64,000 nt of DNA from Chloroflexota bacterium (GTDB taxonomy: Bacteria; Chloroflexota; Dehalococcoidia; FW602-bin16): assembly GCA_004297765.1 (NCBI GenBank), contig SCTZ01000200.1, positions 40,443-104,442 on the forward strand, given 5' to 3'. Positions 29,027 to 40,199 of the stretch are shown here, one piece after another. Both the position numbers and the translations under genes were made by a program. The notes beneath the pieces were generated by a model. It was not told the origin of the DNA. It made no database searches and saw nothing but the letters and a program-made list of their open reading frames with translations. Position 1 is the first letter of the stretch. Each line of letters starts with the position of its first letter.

Positions 29027-30430
29027 TTACCGGCTCGACGTCGAAGCCCCGGTCTTCAGGTTGCCCATGGTCCGGATATAGGCGTCGGCGCTCGTCACAT
29101 CCGCCAACAGCCCGCGGACGCGCTCCAGCGTCGCGACTGGGAAGCGACCGGAGCGTATGCGCTGTCGAATGTCGCTCAGGCTAAGTGTACATGTAGTATA
29201 CAGCCTGGCCATGTTCTGGTAAAACTCTTCAATCGGAAGGCGTGTTGGTAGAACGGTATGCAGGAAGTCGAACACCTCATAGTTGTCGGTAATCAGTTGC
29301 GACCTCATCTGCTCGTAGAACTCGGTGCCCGGCAGCGGGGTCAGAACTGTGAACTGCGGGAAGGTGATCTTCATGCTGCGGACGTAGTCAATGCAGGCGT
29401 CGAAATCCTCGCGTGTCCACTGCGGATCGACGATGAACCCGCCCCACATCTCCACGCCGTACTGGCGCATGATCTCCATGCAGCGCTCGTTGGTCTTGAC
29501 CGAGCTGCTCTTGTTCAGGCTGTCCAACTCGTCCTCGCGAAACTTCTCGAAGCCGATCAGGATGGTGGTGAGCCCGATCGAAGCCCACTTCTCGATGATC
29601 TCCGGATGCCGAACGATGCTATCCGCGCGGGCCTGTATCCAGTACTTCGTCTGGTAGCCCTCGTCCTTGATGAGTTGGTAGATGCGTTCTGAGCGGCGGA
29701 TGTTCTGCAGAAAATTATCATCGACGAAGCAGATGATCTCGCGGTCGAGTTGCCTCAGCTCGCTCATCACCCGCTCCGGGGTCTTGAAGCGGCAGATCTT
29801 CTTGTGGAACTTCCACACGGAGCAAAAGGTGCACCGATAGGGACAGCCACGGGCCGTCTCTACCAGCGCCGGACGCGACCAGAAGTGGAAGTGATACTTC
29901 TCATGATTGCGCTCCGCCAGGTGCCGGGCGGGGAATGGCGTCGAATCCAGATTGGCGATCATCGCGCGGGTTTTCGTGGTGACTTGCTGACCGTCCTTGC
30001 GGTAGATGAGTCCGTCAACCTTGTCCAGCGATCGACCGTGCTCTATCGCATCGACCAACTCGGCGATGATTCTCTCGCCCTCGCCCACCGTGATGACGTC
30101 GACGTAGTCGCGATCGAAGTCGTGTGGCATGAGGCTGGCGTGGTAGCCGCCCACGACTGTCACCGTGCGCGGGTTGATCGACTTGGCGAGCTTGCACACG
30201 TTGTGCATGGCTGGCACGACGGTGGTGTAGCCCGTCACTCCCACCACATCCGGCTGGAAAGACTTGAGCTTCTCTTCCAGCCCCTCCTCCACACGCAGAT
30301 CCAGGATCTCTACCTCATGTCCGGGGAGGCAAGCTGCCAATATCTCTAGCACAAGCGGCTCCGGCCGGATGATGTCGCTGAAACCGATCATGTTCCGATG
30401 CCTTCCAGGCTGGACTAGTAGTATGCGCAT
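29027..30430 (-). CDS. B12-binding domain radical SAM protein
   Basis: N-terminal cobalamin-binding-like domain; radical SAM motif RGCPYRCTFCSVWKFHKK. Confidence 0.92.
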   Translation of the reverse strand: MRILLVQPGRHRNMIGFSDIIRPEPLVLEILAACLPGHEVEILDLRVEEGLEEKLKSFQPDVVGVTGYTTVVPAMHNVCKLAKSINPRTVTVVGGYHASLMPHDFDRDYVDVITVGEGERIIAELVDAIEHGRSLDKVDGLIYRKDGQQVTTKTRAMIANLDSTPFPARHLAERNHEKYHFHFWSRPALVETARGCPYRCTFCSVWKFHKKICRFKTPERVMSELRQLDREIICFVDDNFLQNIRRSERIYQLIKDEGYQTKYWIQARADSIVRHPEIIEKWASIGLTTILIGFEKFREDELDSLNKSSSVKTNERCMEIMRQYGVEMWGGFIVDPQWTREDFDACIDYVRSMKITFPQFTVLTPLPGTEFYEQMRSQLITDNYEVFDFLHTVLPTRLPIEEFYQNMARLYTTCTLSLSDIRQRIRSGRFPVATLERVRGLLADVTSADAYIRTMGNLKTGASTSSR

Positions 30431-30548
30431 CAGGAATCCTTTCTACTTTGGGATGGCTTGCTCTCGCCAGCCGGACCGGCACCATTGCCGGCTTAGTAAT
30501 CTAGCAGATCGGCCGGCTCCTGTCAAACCGAAAAGGCCGAATTCCAGT

Positions 30549-30578
30549 TTGACAAGGGCGCGGGGACTCGCCTATAGT
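30549..30578 (+). promoter_or_regulatory. sigma-70 promoter of the gcv operon
   Basis: TTGACA (30549-30554), 18-bp spacer, TATAGT (30573-30578); RBS-like aggaagggag before the ATG at 30603. Confidence 0.75.
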
Positions 30579-30602
30579 GAGGGATAGGAAGGGAGCAATC
30601 TT

Positions 30603-31712
30603 ATGGAAGATACCACGTCCAGCGGGTTGAGACGGTCCCCCCTTCTGCCCCTCGAGCTGGCGGCTGGCGCCAGACTGATCGAGTTCGGCGGCTGGGAGCT
30701 TCCTCTGCAGTACACCGGCGTCGTCCAGGAACATCGCGCGGTGCGCAGCCACGCCGGACTGTTCGACGTCAGCCATCTGGGACTGATCCAGGTGGAGGGC
30801 GTGGACGCCGTTCCATTCCTCCAATCGCTCCTGACTAACGACATTGCGCAGCTCCTGCTTGGCGATGCGCAGTATACCCTGCTTTGCAACGAAGCGGGGG
30901 GCATTCTGGATGACCTGGTGGTGCTCAGATTGGCTCCCGAGCGGTACTGGCTGGTGGTAAATGCCGCTACCCACCAGCGCGACTGGGATTGGCTAACAAC
31001 GCAAATGCGTAGCCAGCCTCGGTTGGTCGACCTGATGGACCTTTCGAACGCCACGGTGCGACTGGCCCTGCAGGGTCCCGCCTCGGCGGGGATCCTGCAA
31101 CAGCTCAGCCTGTTTCAGGTCTCCGATCTCGGTCGCCTCCGCGTCACGGAGGGTGTCGTATGTGGCGGAATCGCGGTGGTCTCTCGAACGGGGTACACGG
31201 GTGAGGATGGGTTCGAGATCGTCGCCTCCAGCGATCAAGGCACCAGAATCTGGGAAGCGCTCCTGGCCCAGGGCGTTGCCCCCTGTGGGCTCGGAGCCCG
31301 CGATACTCTGCGGCTGGAAGCGTCGTTGCTCCTGTATGGACAGGACATGGATTCGACCACAAATCCCATCGAGGCCGGACTGCGCCCCTTTGTGAAGCTG
31401 AACAAGGGTCCGTTCATCGGCCGGGACGCTATCCAGCGCGTGGCTGCCCAGGGGCCATCTAAAAAGCTCGTCTGTTTCAGGATGCTGGAGAGGGCGGTGC
31501 CTCGCCACGGCTACCCGATCGCCATCGGCTCCAAGATCACCGGGTACGTGACCAGCGGGAACTTTGGCCCTTCGGTGAACGCCTACATCGGCATGGGCTA
31601 CGTACCCTCGCACGCAGCCGCCGTGGGCACAGAGATAGACGTGATCGTGCGAGAAAAGGCGGCTCGGGCTGTGGTCGTCAAGAAGCCCTTCTACCGAGCC
31701 GCAATTCCATAG
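30603..31712 (+). CDS. gcvT: glycine cleavage system aminomethyltransferase T protein
   Basis: EFGGWELPLQYTGVVQEHRAVRSHAGLFDVSHLG...GYTGEDGFEI. Confidence 0.96.
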   Translation: MEDTTSSGLRRSPLLPLELAAGARLIEFGGWELPLQYTGVVQEHRAVRSHAGLFDVSHLGLIQVEGVDAVPFLQSLLTNDIAQLLLGDAQYTLLCNEAGGILDDLVVLRLAPERYWLVVNAATHQRDWDWLTTQMRSQPRLVDLMDLSNATVRLALQGPASAGILQQLSLFQVSDLGRLRVTEGVVCGGIAVVSRTGYTGEDGFEIVASSDQGTRIWEALLAQGVAPCGLGARDTLRLEASLLLYGQDMDSTTNPIEAGLRPFVKLNKGPFIGRDAIQRVAAQGPSKKLVCFRMLERAVPRHGYPIAIGSKITGYVTSGNFGPSVNAYIGMGYVPSHAAAVGTEIDVIVREKAARAVVVKKPFYRAAIP

Positions 31713-31729
31713 GGAAAGAGTCAGAAAGA

Positions 31730-32116
31730 ATGAATCCATCAGAGTTGCGCTACAGCGAGAGTCACGAATGGGTACGCTCGGAGAACTCTAGTGCCACGGT
31801 TGGCATCACCTTCCACGCGCAGGATCAGCTGGGCGACGTGATCTTCGTCTCGCTGCCCGAGGTCGGGTCGACTGTGCAGCAGTTCGCGAAAATGGGCGAG
31901 ATAGAGTCAGTGAAGACGGTGTCAGATCTCATCTCGCCCGTGAGCGGCGAAGTCATTGCCCGCAACGATCAATTGGAGGCGAGACCTGAACTGGTCAACG
32001 AGTCACCGTATGGCGAGGGTTGGCTATTGAAAGTAAAGCTCGGCGATACCGCCCAGTTGGACAAGCTCATCACGGCAGAGGCGTACGAGCAACTGGTCGG
32101 AGAGACCACCGAATGA
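31730..32116 (+). CDS. gcvH: glycine cleavage system H protein
   Basis: LRYSESHEWVR...GDVIFVSLPEVG...EIESVKTVSDLISPVSGEV lipoyl-Lys motif. Confidence 0.97.
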   Translation: MNPSELRYSESHEWVRSENSSATVGITFHAQDQLGDVIFVSLPEVGSTVQQFAKMGEIESVKTVSDLISPVSGEVIARNDQLEARPELVNESPYGEGWLLKVKLGDTAQLDKLITAEAYEQLVGETTE

Positions 32117-33420
32117 GCTACGTCCCCAATACCGATGCCGACCGGGCGGCCATGATGGAGGACATCGGTATCTCGTCGGTCGATCAGTTGTTCGAAGATA
32201 TCCCTGCGCAGTTTAGGAAGCCTCCCCTCAATCTGCCGCCGGCGCTGTGGGAGGGCGGGGTGCGCCAGGCGCTGCAAAAGCTGGCCGACCGAAACGTCAA
32301 TCTGACCCGTTACGCTTGCTTTCTGGGAGCGGGGGCCTACCGGCACTTCATCCCCGCGGTGGTGGGCTTCGTCATCAGCCGCAGCGAGTTCTACACTGCC
32401 TACACGCCCTATCAGGCCGAGATCAGCCAGGGCGTGCTGCAGAGCCTCTTCGAGTATGAGTCGATGATGGCCGATCTGACGGGGATGGATATCGTCAACG
32501 CTGGGATGTACGACGGCGCCAGCGCCATGGCCGAGGCCGCCCTGATGGCCGTGCGCATTACCAACCGCGATAAGATCGCCATGGATGCCGGCATTCACCC
32601 GGCCTATCTGGACGTCGTGCGAACCTACTGCCAATCACAGAACGTGACCATCCAGTTGGTCTCGCCGCCCTTCGACGAGCTTGAGTCCGAGTATGCCTGC
32701 CTCGTCGTGCAACAGCCGAGCTATTACGGCTTCTTGGAGGACATGACGCTGGCCGAGCGGGCCGCCCACAACAACGGAGCGCTCCTGATTGTCTCGGTCG
32801 ATCCCATCTCCCTTGGCATGCTCAAACCGCCCGCGGCCTACAACGCGGACATCGTCGTTGGCGAAGCCCAGCCTCTGGGGATCGGGATCTCATTCGGCGG
32901 GCCGTATCTTGGCCTGTTCGCCTGTCGCGAGAAGTACCTGCGGCAGATTCCGGGGCGCTTGATCGGACAGGCCTTTGATACGCAGGGTCGGCGCGGCGCC
33001 GTCATGACGCTTCAGACTCGCGAGCAGCACGTGCGACGCGAGCGGTCCACGAGCAATATCTGCACCAGTGAGACACTCCTGGCCATCGCGGCGGCCGTGT
33101 ATCTGGCCGTAGTCGGAAAAGGAGGGCTCAGACAGGTTGCCTCGCTCTGCTATCACAAGGCTCACTACGCCGCCGCCCGCATCGCCGAGTTGCCTGGCTA
33201 TAGCTTGCCTTTCGACCGGCCCTTCTTCAAAGAGTTCGTGGTCCGCTGTCCGCATCCACCGGCCGAGCTAAACCGGCGGCTGCGCTCGGCGCACATCATT
33301 GGGGGGCTCGACATCGGCCAGTACGCTCACGATTGCATGTTGCTCTGTGTCACCGAGATGAACAGTCGCGAGGAGATCGACCATTTGATCGACCAGCTCG
33401 CCAAGTGGAGCACACCATGA
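32113..33420 (+). CDS. gcvPA: glycine dehydrogenase (decarboxylating) subunit 1
   Basis: [31 protein letters not shown]; start overlaps the gcvH stop (ATGA). Confidence 0.95.
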   Translation: MSYVPNTDADRAAMMEDIGISSVDQLFEDIPAQFRKPPLNLPPALWEGGVRQALQKLADRNVNLTRYACFLGAGAYRHFIPAVVGFVISRSEFYTAYTPYQAEISQGVLQSLFEYESMMADLTGMDIVNAGMYDGASAMAEAALMAVRITNRDKIAMDAGIHPAYLDVVRTYCQSQNVTIQLVSPPFDELESEYACLVVQQPSYYGFLEDMTLAERAAHNNGALLIVSVDPISLGMLKPPAAYNADIVVGEAQPLGIGISFGGPYLGLFACREKYLRQIPGRLIGQAFDTQGRRGAVMTLQTREQHVRRERSTSNICTSETLLAIAAAVYLAVVGKGGLRQVASLCYHKAHYAAARIAELPGYSLPFDRPFFKEFVVRCPHPPAELNRRLRSAHIIGGLDIGQYAHDCMLLCVTEMNSREEIDHLIDQLAKWSTP

Positions 33421-34856
33421 TCTATCCGGAGAGACTGCTGAAAGAGCTCAGCTCTCCCGGCCGCCGGGGCGTGATCCTGCCGCAGATGGACGTCCCGGAA
33501 TCCCCTCTGCCGCCGGAGGAATATCTACGCGAGGATCTACCTCTGCCTGAGGTCAGCGAGCTGGACGTGGTTACCCATTTCGTGCGGCTGAGCAATCTGA
33601 ACTATGGCGTGGACACTGGCTTCTATCCCCTGGGCAGCTGCACCATGAAATACAACCCCCGGGTGAACGAGCAGATCGCCGGCATGTGGGGCTTCGCGGA
33701 CATCCATCCCTGCCAGCCCGAGGAGACGGTGCAGGGCGCCCTTCAGTTGATGTATGAGCTACAGGAATACCTGGCCGAGATCGCCGGGATGGACGCCACG
33801 AGCCTTCAGCCCGCGGCCGGCGCCCAGGGCGAGCTAACCGGCATCCTGATGGCCCGCGCTCACCACCTTGGCCGGGGCGACCACGAGCGCACCCACGTGA
33901 TCGTGCCGGACTCCGCCCACGGCACTAACCCCGCCACGGCCCACATGGCCGGCTATGAGGTTATCACACTGCGCTCCGACCCCGAGGGCAACGTGGACAT
34001 GCTCCACCTCGAAGAGATCATGGGCAAGCACGTCGCGGCCCTCATGCTGACCTTGCCCAACACCCTGGGGCTCTTCGATCCCCAGATCCTGAAGATCGCC
34101 GAGGTGGTCCACCAATTCGGTGGGATCCTCTACGGCGACGGGGCCAACATGAACGCCCTGCTCGGTCAGGCCAAGCCCGGACAACTGGGCTTCGACATCC
34201 TGCACTTGAACCTGCACAAAACCTTCAGCACTCCACATGGCGGGGGTGGTCCCGGAGCCTGCGCGCTGACCGTCAAGGACTTTCTGGCTGAGTTTCTGCC
34301 CGAGCCGGTGGTGGCGCTCCAGGAGACCGAGCCGCGCTACACCCTGACCCGGCCACACCAGAGAATCGGTCGTATGCTAGCGTTTCACGGCAATTTCGGC
34401 AACCTGGTGCGGGCCTATGCCTACATTCGCACCCTGGGTCCCGAGGGCTTGCGCCAAGTCAGCGAAAACGCCGTGCTGAACGCCAACTATATGCAGCGTC
34501 GGCTGCGCGACGCGTATCGCCTGCCCTACGATCGCCGCTGTATGCATGAGTTTGTCTTGTCGGCCGTGCGGCAGCGCGCGCACGGGGTGCGGGCATGGGA
34601 CATCGCCAAGCGCCTGATGGATTATGGCTATCATCCGCCCACGGTCTACTTTCCGCTGATCGTCGAAGAGGCGCTGATGATCGAGCCGACTGAGACCGAG
34701 GCTAAGCACACCTTGGATGATTTCATCGCCGCTCTGCTCGCCATCGATGCGGAGGCGGAGGGCAACCCGGAGGTCGTGCAGGCGGCACCGCAGACCACGC
34801 CCTACGGACGCTTCGACGAGGCCGCCGCCGCACGAAAGCCAAAGCTACACTGGTAA
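33417..34856 (+). CDS. gcvPB: glycine dehydrogenase (decarboxylating) subunit 2
   Basis: [16 protein letters not shown]...[15 protein letters not shown]...[20 protein letters not shown]-Lys motif; ATGA overlap. Confidence 0.96.
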   Translation: MIYPERLLKELSSPGRRGVILPQMDVPESPLPPEEYLREDLPLPEVSELDVVTHFVRLSNLNYGVDTGFYPLGSCTMKYNPRVNEQIAGMWGFADIHPCQPEETVQGALQLMYELQEYLAEIAGMDATSLQPAAGAQGELTGILMARAHHLGRGDHERTHVIVPDSAHGTNPATAHMAGYEVITLRSDPEGNVDMLHLEEIMGKHVAALMLTLPNTLGLFDPQILKIAEVVHQFGGILYGDGANMNALLGQAKPGQLGFDILHLNLHKTFSTPHGGGGPGACALTVKDFLAEFLPEPVVALQETEPRYTLTRPHQRIGRMLAFHGNFGNLVRAYAYIRTLGPEGLRQVSENAVLNANYMQRRLRDAYRLPYDRRCMHEFVLSAVRQRAHGVRAWDIAKRLMDYGYHPPTVYFPLIVEEALMIEPTETEAKHTLDDFIAALLAIDAEAEGNPEVVQAAPQTTPYGRFDEAAAARKPKLHW

Positions 34857-34885
34857 AGAGCTCCGCAGTATGAGGAACCTAGCGG

Positions 34886-35530
34886 ATGAGCTGTAACCCT
34901 ATCGATCGTTACTGCCGGGTCCTCGATCTGAAGCCCGATGCCTCCTTGGATGAAATCAAGCAGGCCTATCGCGGCATGGCGAAGACCTGGCATCCTGATC
35001 GGTTTCCTGCCGACTCTGGCCTACGTAACACAGCCGAAGTCAGAATGAAGCAGATCAACGAGGCCTACGCAGCCTTGGTGGATTGGCATTCATCTCGCCC
35101 TGCAGCCCATCCGCTTGATAATGCGACGGGGAGCACCCCGGTGCCGACGAAGACAGCACCGCCCCGAACGAGATGGAGACCGCCACGCAGAAGGAAACGC
35201 CACTGGGGTGCGCCACCAGTTAGACGAAACAGGGGGCTCCACCTCGTTCCTGCCCTGCTGTCCGCGGCCGTTTTTGTCGCTCTGATGACGGGATGGGCGG
35301 CCCTGGAGAGCCCGTCCCTCGGCCAGTCGTTCTTCACCATCCAGTCGCTCTCCACCTTCAGATGGATAGATGCAGATGACCAGGGTAGTGAGATGAGCGC
35401 CACTCCCGCGGCCTGGGATAATCCCTACGCCCTACCAGCAAGCGTCAATCCAGCGTTCACCGACGATCCTCCAGCGAGCGCGGACTTCTCGCCGACCACG
35501 CAGCCAGGGTTTCTCCGTCCCCTTCGGTGA
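34886..35530 (+). CDS. J-domain (DnaJ-like) protein with one predicted TM segment
   Basis: YCRVLDLKPDASLDEIKQAYRGMAKTWHPDRF...QINEAYAAL; HPD motif; hydrophobic LLSAAVFVALMTGWAAL. Confidence 0.85.
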   Translation: MSCNPIDRYCRVLDLKPDASLDEIKQAYRGMAKTWHPDRFPADSGLRNTAEVRMKQINEAYAALVDWHSSRPAAHPLDNATGSTPVPTKTAPPRTRWRPPRRRKRHWGAPPVRRNRGLHLVPALLSAAVFVALMTGWAALESPSLGQSFFTIQSLSTFRWIDADDQGSEMSATPAAWDNPYALPASVNPAFTDDPPASADFSPTTQPGFLRPLR

Positions 35531-35548
35531 CCCCCCGCCTGAATCGTG

Positions 35549-36901
35549 CTACACCTTGGGCAGATGGGTGAGAGCCTCCTTTACCTTGTCCTCAGGGTAG
35601 GCGTAATCCTCCAACTGACCACGCAGGTATGCGTCGTAGGCGCCGAGATCGAAATGCCCGTGCCCGCTGAGGTTGAATAGGATAGTGCGGGCCTCTCCGG
35701 ACTCCTTGGCTTTGTTGGCCTCGTCGATGGCGGCGGCGATGGCATGGGCTGACTCTGGCGCGGGCACGATGCCCTCTGACCTCGCAAAAGTGAGGGCAGA
35801 CTCGAAGACTTTCGTCTGGTGTACGGCGGTCGCCTCAATCAGTCCAAGGTTATACAGGTGGCTGACCAGTGGGGCCATGCCATGGTAGCGCAAGCCGCCG
35901 GCATGGATTCCAGGGGGCTCGAAGGTGTGACCAAGCGTGTGCATCTTCGCGATGGGGGCCATCCCGGCGGTATCCCCGTAGTCGAAGGCGTAGATGCCAC
36001 GGGTCATGCTGGGACAGGCTTCCGGCTCGACCGCGACGAACCGCGCGCTGCGTCCACCGCGGAGCTTCTCTCCGAGGAAGGGGAAGATCAGACCCGCGAA
36101 GTTGCTGCCGCCACCCACACAGCCGATGACTACGTCCGGGAAATCGGCGGTCTTGCTCATCTGCGTCATAGCTTCCTGGCCAATGATTGTCTGGTGCAGG
36201 AGAACGAAATCGAGGACGCTTCCCAGCAGGTATTTGGTGTCCTCACGCTGAACGCAATCTTCCACAGCCTCGCTAATGGCGAGTCCGAGGCTGCCTAGCG
36301 CGTTCGGGTTGGCTTTCAGGGCCGCCCGACCGGCATTGGTATCTTCGCTCGGGCTGGCGACCACTTGTGCGCCCCAGATCTCCATCAGAGAGCGGCGGTA
36401 GGGCTTCTGGTGATAGCTGACCTTCACCATATAGACTTTGCATTCGAGACCGAAGTAGTTGCAGGCCAGAGAGAGGGCGCTGCCCCATTGGCCAGCACCT
36501 GTCTCCGTGGTGATCCGTTTGACGCCCTCTTGTTGGCAGTAGTACGCCTGTGCGATGGCTGTGTTGGGTTTGTGGCTGCCCGCGGGGCTGGTGCCCTCGT
36601 ACTTGTAGTAGATCTTGGCGGGGGTATCAAGCACTTTCTCCAGCCTGTGGGCTCTGTATAAAGGCGTTGGACGCCACAGACGGTAGATGTCGAAGACGGG
36701 CTCCGGAATCGGGATGTAGCGCTCGGGGCTGACCAACTGCATGATCAGCGCCATGGGGAACAGCGGAGCCAAATCGGCCGGTCCGAGAGGCTGGCCTGTC
36801 TCCGGGTGCAGGACCGGTGGCGGCGGCTCCGGCAGGTCTGCCGCGATGTTATACCACGCCTGTGGCATCTCTAGCTCTGAAAGGACGATTTTGGTCTCCA
36901 A
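35549..36901 (-). CDS. trpB2: TrpB2-type tryptophan synthase beta chain-like protein
   Basis: [46 protein letters not shown]...[13 protein letters not shown]; type 2 N-terminal extension. Confidence 0.93.
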   Translation of the reverse strand: METKIVLSELEMPQAWYNIAADLPEPPPPVLHPETGQPLGPADLAPLFPMALIMQLVSPERYIPIPEPVFDIYRLWRPTPLYRAHRLEKVLDTPAKIYYKYEGTSPAGSHKPNTAIAQAYYCQQEGVKRITTETGAGQWGSALSLACNYFGLECKVYMVKVSYHQKPYRRSLMEIWGAQVVASPSEDTNAGRAALKANPNALGSLGLAISEAVEDCVQREDTKYLLGSVLDFVLLHQTIIGQEAMTQMSKTADFPDVVIGCVGGGSNFAGLIFPFLGEKLRGGRSARFVAVEPEACPSMTRGIYAFDYGDTAGMAPIAKMHTLGHTFEPPGIHAGGLRYHGMAPLVSHLYNLGLIEATAVHQTKVFESALTFARSEGIVPAPESAHAIAAAIDEANKAKESGEARTILFNLSGHGHFDLGAYDAYLRGQLEDYAYPEDKVKEALTHLPKV

Positions 36902-37369
36902 ATTCTCCTTCCCCTCCTATGTACTACTGTACTACGCGTCGATAACGTACCCATTGAGATCGGTCAAAAAGACAAGCCACACCGTTGACTCTTGCGTGCG
37001 ACGTGCGGCATTCTAACGTATTTGCCGAGAGGTGTAAACTGTAACTTGATCTGAAGGCAAATCCATGCTAGTGTTAATATCCAGGACTGGGGCAAGAGCG
37101 AGCACGCCAGTCCATATCCATCGCACCCATTGGTTCGGCCCAACGTAGGGCCCCACCGGTGCTGCGAACTGCGCCATGTAGCTCATCAGCACGCAACCCC
37201 AAGGTGGACATCCGCCGCGTTCAAGCCATCAGCGCTAGCTGTCCTTCACGACGGCGCCCATAACCATGCCATATCGCAGTATGGTGTACTCCTGCCATCG
37301 CGCTAGAAAGGAGATGACTGGCGCCCAAAAATAAGATAAATCATACCCTTTAACACTAATACCTTCGGA

Positions 37370-37443
37370 TTGCCCAGACCGGGTCGGTTTGGGAAAACGA
37401 TCCGGTCCCGTGGCCGCGATCACCAGGTGCCCGATGGGGAAAG
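37370..37443 (+). repeat. two-hairpin element, copy 2
   Basis: agaccgggtc...gatccggtc stem, cgcgatc linker, ccc-gat-ggg; related to 25755..25830. Confidence 0.55.
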
Positions 37444-37533
37444 GGTGTGAGAGGGCAGCAAGAATCCAGCGTTTCATCGTCTCCTGGGTTGCGACGGCCC
37501 ACGAGCTTAACAAAAGAAGCGGAGGGAACAATC

Positions 37534-38682
37534 GTGGATCTTAGTTTGACGTCCGAACAGAAGATGATTCTACAGACCGCCAGCCGCCTTGCAACCGAGG
37601 TACTGGCACCGCGCGCAGCGGAACTGGACGCCAGTTGTGGCTTCCCGCGGGAAGGGCTGCAAAGGCTAGCTGAGGCCGGACTGATGGGGATCCTGATCCC
37701 ACCAGCGCTTGGCGGCGGAGGTGGGGACACGCTGTCTTTCGTGCTGGCTACCGAGGAACTCGCTAAGGCCTGCGGGTCCACGGCCCTATCCTATGTCACG
37801 CAAATCGCCTCCGAATTCACCATCCTGGTCGGTGGGACAGCGGAGCAGAAAGCTCGGTATCTGCCGGCTATGTGCAGCGGCGAGAAACTAGGTCTGCTTG
37901 CTGCAACAGAGCCCAACTCCGGCTCCAACTCCATGGTCATGGAAGCGTTCGCCGAGCGCCAGAACGATCACTATGTCCTGAACGGTACCAAGAACTTCAT
38001 CACCAACGGTGGAGAAGCGGCGGTCAACTTGGTCGTCGTGCGCACGAACAAGGCTCCGGGTCCGCAGAGCCTGTCGCTGTTCATCGTGGACCGGGATACG
38101 CCCGGCTTCACCATCGGCAAGAGAGATGTTCGCATGGGCTTTAACGGCGTATCGAGCAGCGAGCTCATTTTTCAGAACTGCAAGGTTCCGGCCGACAACC
38201 TGATCGGTCAGGAGGGTGCGGGGGCTATGACGGTGATGGCCGCGGGCGGACTCTCCACCCTGGGCGCGGCTGCAATATCGATCGGTCTGGCCCAAGCTGC
38301 CCTATCGGCCAGCGTCAATTGGGCCAAAGAGAGGGTCATTGCGGGCCAGCCCATCGGCGCCTATCAGGGTATCCAGTTTCTGATCACGGAGATGAGCGCA
38401 AGCGTCGCGGCGGCGCGTGCCCTGTTGTACTCGGCAGTCTACACGCGCGACACTTCCCCGCCTGGTCTGTCCGTGGCTTCGTTCCAGGCCAAGCTGTTCG
38501 CTTCCGAGATGGCGGTGGACGTGACGAACAAGGCCCTCCAGATTCACGGCGGACACGGTTACTCTAGGGAGCTTCCGCTGGAGCGCTACTTCCGCGACGC
38601 TCGCGGCGTGACGCTGCACTTCTCGCCTACCGAGCCTCTCAAGGAGCTGTTGGGCAAGGTCACACTGGGGCTTTTCCCGTAA
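37534..38682 (+). CDS. acyl-CoA dehydrogenase
   Basis: AATEPNSGSNSM...LNGTKNFITNG...QIHGGHGYSRELPLERYFRDAR; GTG start preceded by ggaggga. Confidence 0.95.
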   Translation: MDLSLTSEQKMILQTASRLATEVLAPRAAELDASCGFPREGLQRLAEAGLMGILIPPALGGGGGDTLSFVLATEELAKACGSTALSYVTQIASEFTILVGGTAEQKARYLPAMCSGEKLGLLAATEPNSGSNSMVMEAFAERQNDHYVLNGTKNFITNGGEAAVNLVVVRTNKAPGPQSLSLFIVDRDTPGFTIGKRDVRMGFNGVSSSELIFQNCKVPADNLIGQEGAGAMTVMAAGGLSTLGAAAISIGLAQAALSASVNWAKERVIAGQPIGAYQGIQFLITEMSASVAAARALLYSAVYTRDTSPPGLSVASFQAKLFASEMAVDVTNKALQIHGGHGYSRELPLERYFRDARGVTLHFSPTEPLKELLGKVTLGLFP

Positions 38683-38861
38683 GAGCATATTACTGCAAAC
38701 GGCGCTAGTGAAGCTTCGACAAGGGACAAAAATGGTCCTCCTAGAGACCTGATCTGGTCGCAGGGACGTAATTGCAGCGCCCCTGCGACCGGTTTGTTTC
38801 TTGCTTCGAAGGCATCATCCGATAACCAGGTCTAGCGATTAACCAGTCCGGCCAAGAGCCG

Positions 38862-40037
38862 CTAGCGTTGGAAAGCCAGCACAATCTCCCTGGCAACTTC
38901 AGGCTCTGGCTCAGTTCGTGCGGCCGTCTCCAGGGCCATTCGAGCCGAGGCGCCACCGAGCTGGCCGAGGGCCCACGCGGCATGGCTCCGAACGACCGGA
39001 TCAGGATCGTCCAGAACCTCGCGGAGAACAGGAACGGCCGCTCGATCCCCCAGATTTCCTAGGGCCACGGCAGCGTTCCTCAGTAATCCCTGCCGCCGCG
39101 CCCTAAGCACCGGGGATTCGGCGAAGCGTTCCAGGAATCCATCCTCCCGCAGTCGCAGCAGATCGGGCAGCGAAGGCAAAAGGGCTGCGTCGCTGCTCGG
39201 GCGAAGCTCGGGCCAGAGCGCCGCTCGAGACTTGCGATTGTGTGGGCAATACGCCTGGCAGGCGTCACAGCCGAAGATGCGCGTGCCCATGAGAGGGCGG
39301 AGCTCCAGTGGAATCGATCCCCTGAGCTCGATGGTGAGGAAAGAGATACAGCGCCGAGAATCAACTACGTAGGGCTCGCTGAGCGCACCCGTTGGGCAAC
39401 TCCTGAGACAGGCATCGCATCTCCCGCAGTCGCTCGGGGTCGGCGCATCGGGCTCCAGGTGCAGGCTAGTTACTATCTCCGCGAGGAAAACGAATGAGCC
39501 ACGTCCCGGCACGATGATCGAGCAGTTCTGGCCATACCAGCCTACTCCGGCTCCGTGAGCAAAGCCACGGTCCAGCAGGCGGCCGGAGTCGCTGGTGAGT
39601 TGGGCGCGCGGCTCCGCTTCATGCTCACGAATAAGTTGGAGGAGGGGTCTCGCATGGTGCTTCACGACCTGGTGGTAGTCATCTCCCCCGGCGTAGCGCG
39701 ATATCTGACCCCGTAGACCAAGCGCAGGAATCTCAAGCGAGGCACCGCCCTGACCGTATGCGACAGCAAGCGAGACAACGGAGCGTGCCTGGGGCCAGGA
39801 TTCCCGCGGCCGACACGATTTCCGGACCCGCTCCAGATCGAACCAGGGTAGACCGGACAGAAGGCCAGCCTGGACACGAGCCTCGACGATCGGCTCGAGC
39901 CAGGATAGCGGCTCGGTCGTGGTGATACCCACCGAGACGAACCCAAGCTCTAGCGCTAGCTCTTTGATCTCTTGTTCCAGGGATCCCATTTCATCCACTC
40001 CCACCGAAGTGTGCCACGAGCAACAGGACTCTGTCAA
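38862..40037 (-). CDS. queG: epoxyqueuosine reductase with C-terminal HEAT-like repeats; start may be internal
   Basis: CGRCDACLRSCPTGAL...GCDACQAYCPHNR double 4Fe-4S; LREVLDDPDPVVRSHAAWALGQLG. Confidence 0.93.
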   Translation of the reverse strand: MTESCCSWHTSVGVDEMGSLEQEIKELALELGFVSVGITTTEPLSWLEPIVEARVQAGLLSGLPWFDLERVRKSCRPRESWPQARSVVSLAVAYGQGGASLEIPALGLRGQISRYAGGDDYHQVVKHHARPLLQLIREHEAEPRAQLTSDSGRLLDRGFAHGAGVGWYGQNCSIIVPGRGSFVFLAEIVTSLHLEPDAPTPSDCGRCDACLRSCPTGALSEPYVVDSRRCISFLTIELRGSIPLELRPLMGTRIFGCDACQAYCPHNRKSRAALWPELRPSSDAALLPSLPDLLRLREDGFLERFAESPVLRARRQGLLRNAAVALGNLGDRAAVPVLREVLDDPDPVVRSHAAWALGQLGGASARMALETAARTEPEPEVAREIVLAFQR

Positions 40038-40142
40038 AGCGAATCGGGGTTCTCACTATTCAGGAGCTTGCCATGGGCGATGGGCTTCAACGCTCGCGAG
40101 GATAATCACATTGCTGAGGTATTACCGCGCTCCCGTAACAAA

Positions 40143-40171
40143 ACCGGGGCACCCGCGCTGGGTGCCCCGGT
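40143..40171 (-). terminator. intrinsic terminator of the minus-strand respiratory operon
   Basis: accggggcaccc-gcgct-gggtgccccggt perfect 12-bp stem; T run (TTTTG) follows on the minus strand. Confidence 0.8.
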
Positions 40172-40199
40172 CTACGTGCTGCGTATGGCGGGTGGATCG

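Noticed and set aside
30430-30603. Possible glycine riboswitch upstream of gcvT
   Set aside because: The promoter TTGACA-N18-TATAGT ends about 25 nt before the ATG, leaving no room for an aptamer in the leader; no aptamer-like motif seen.
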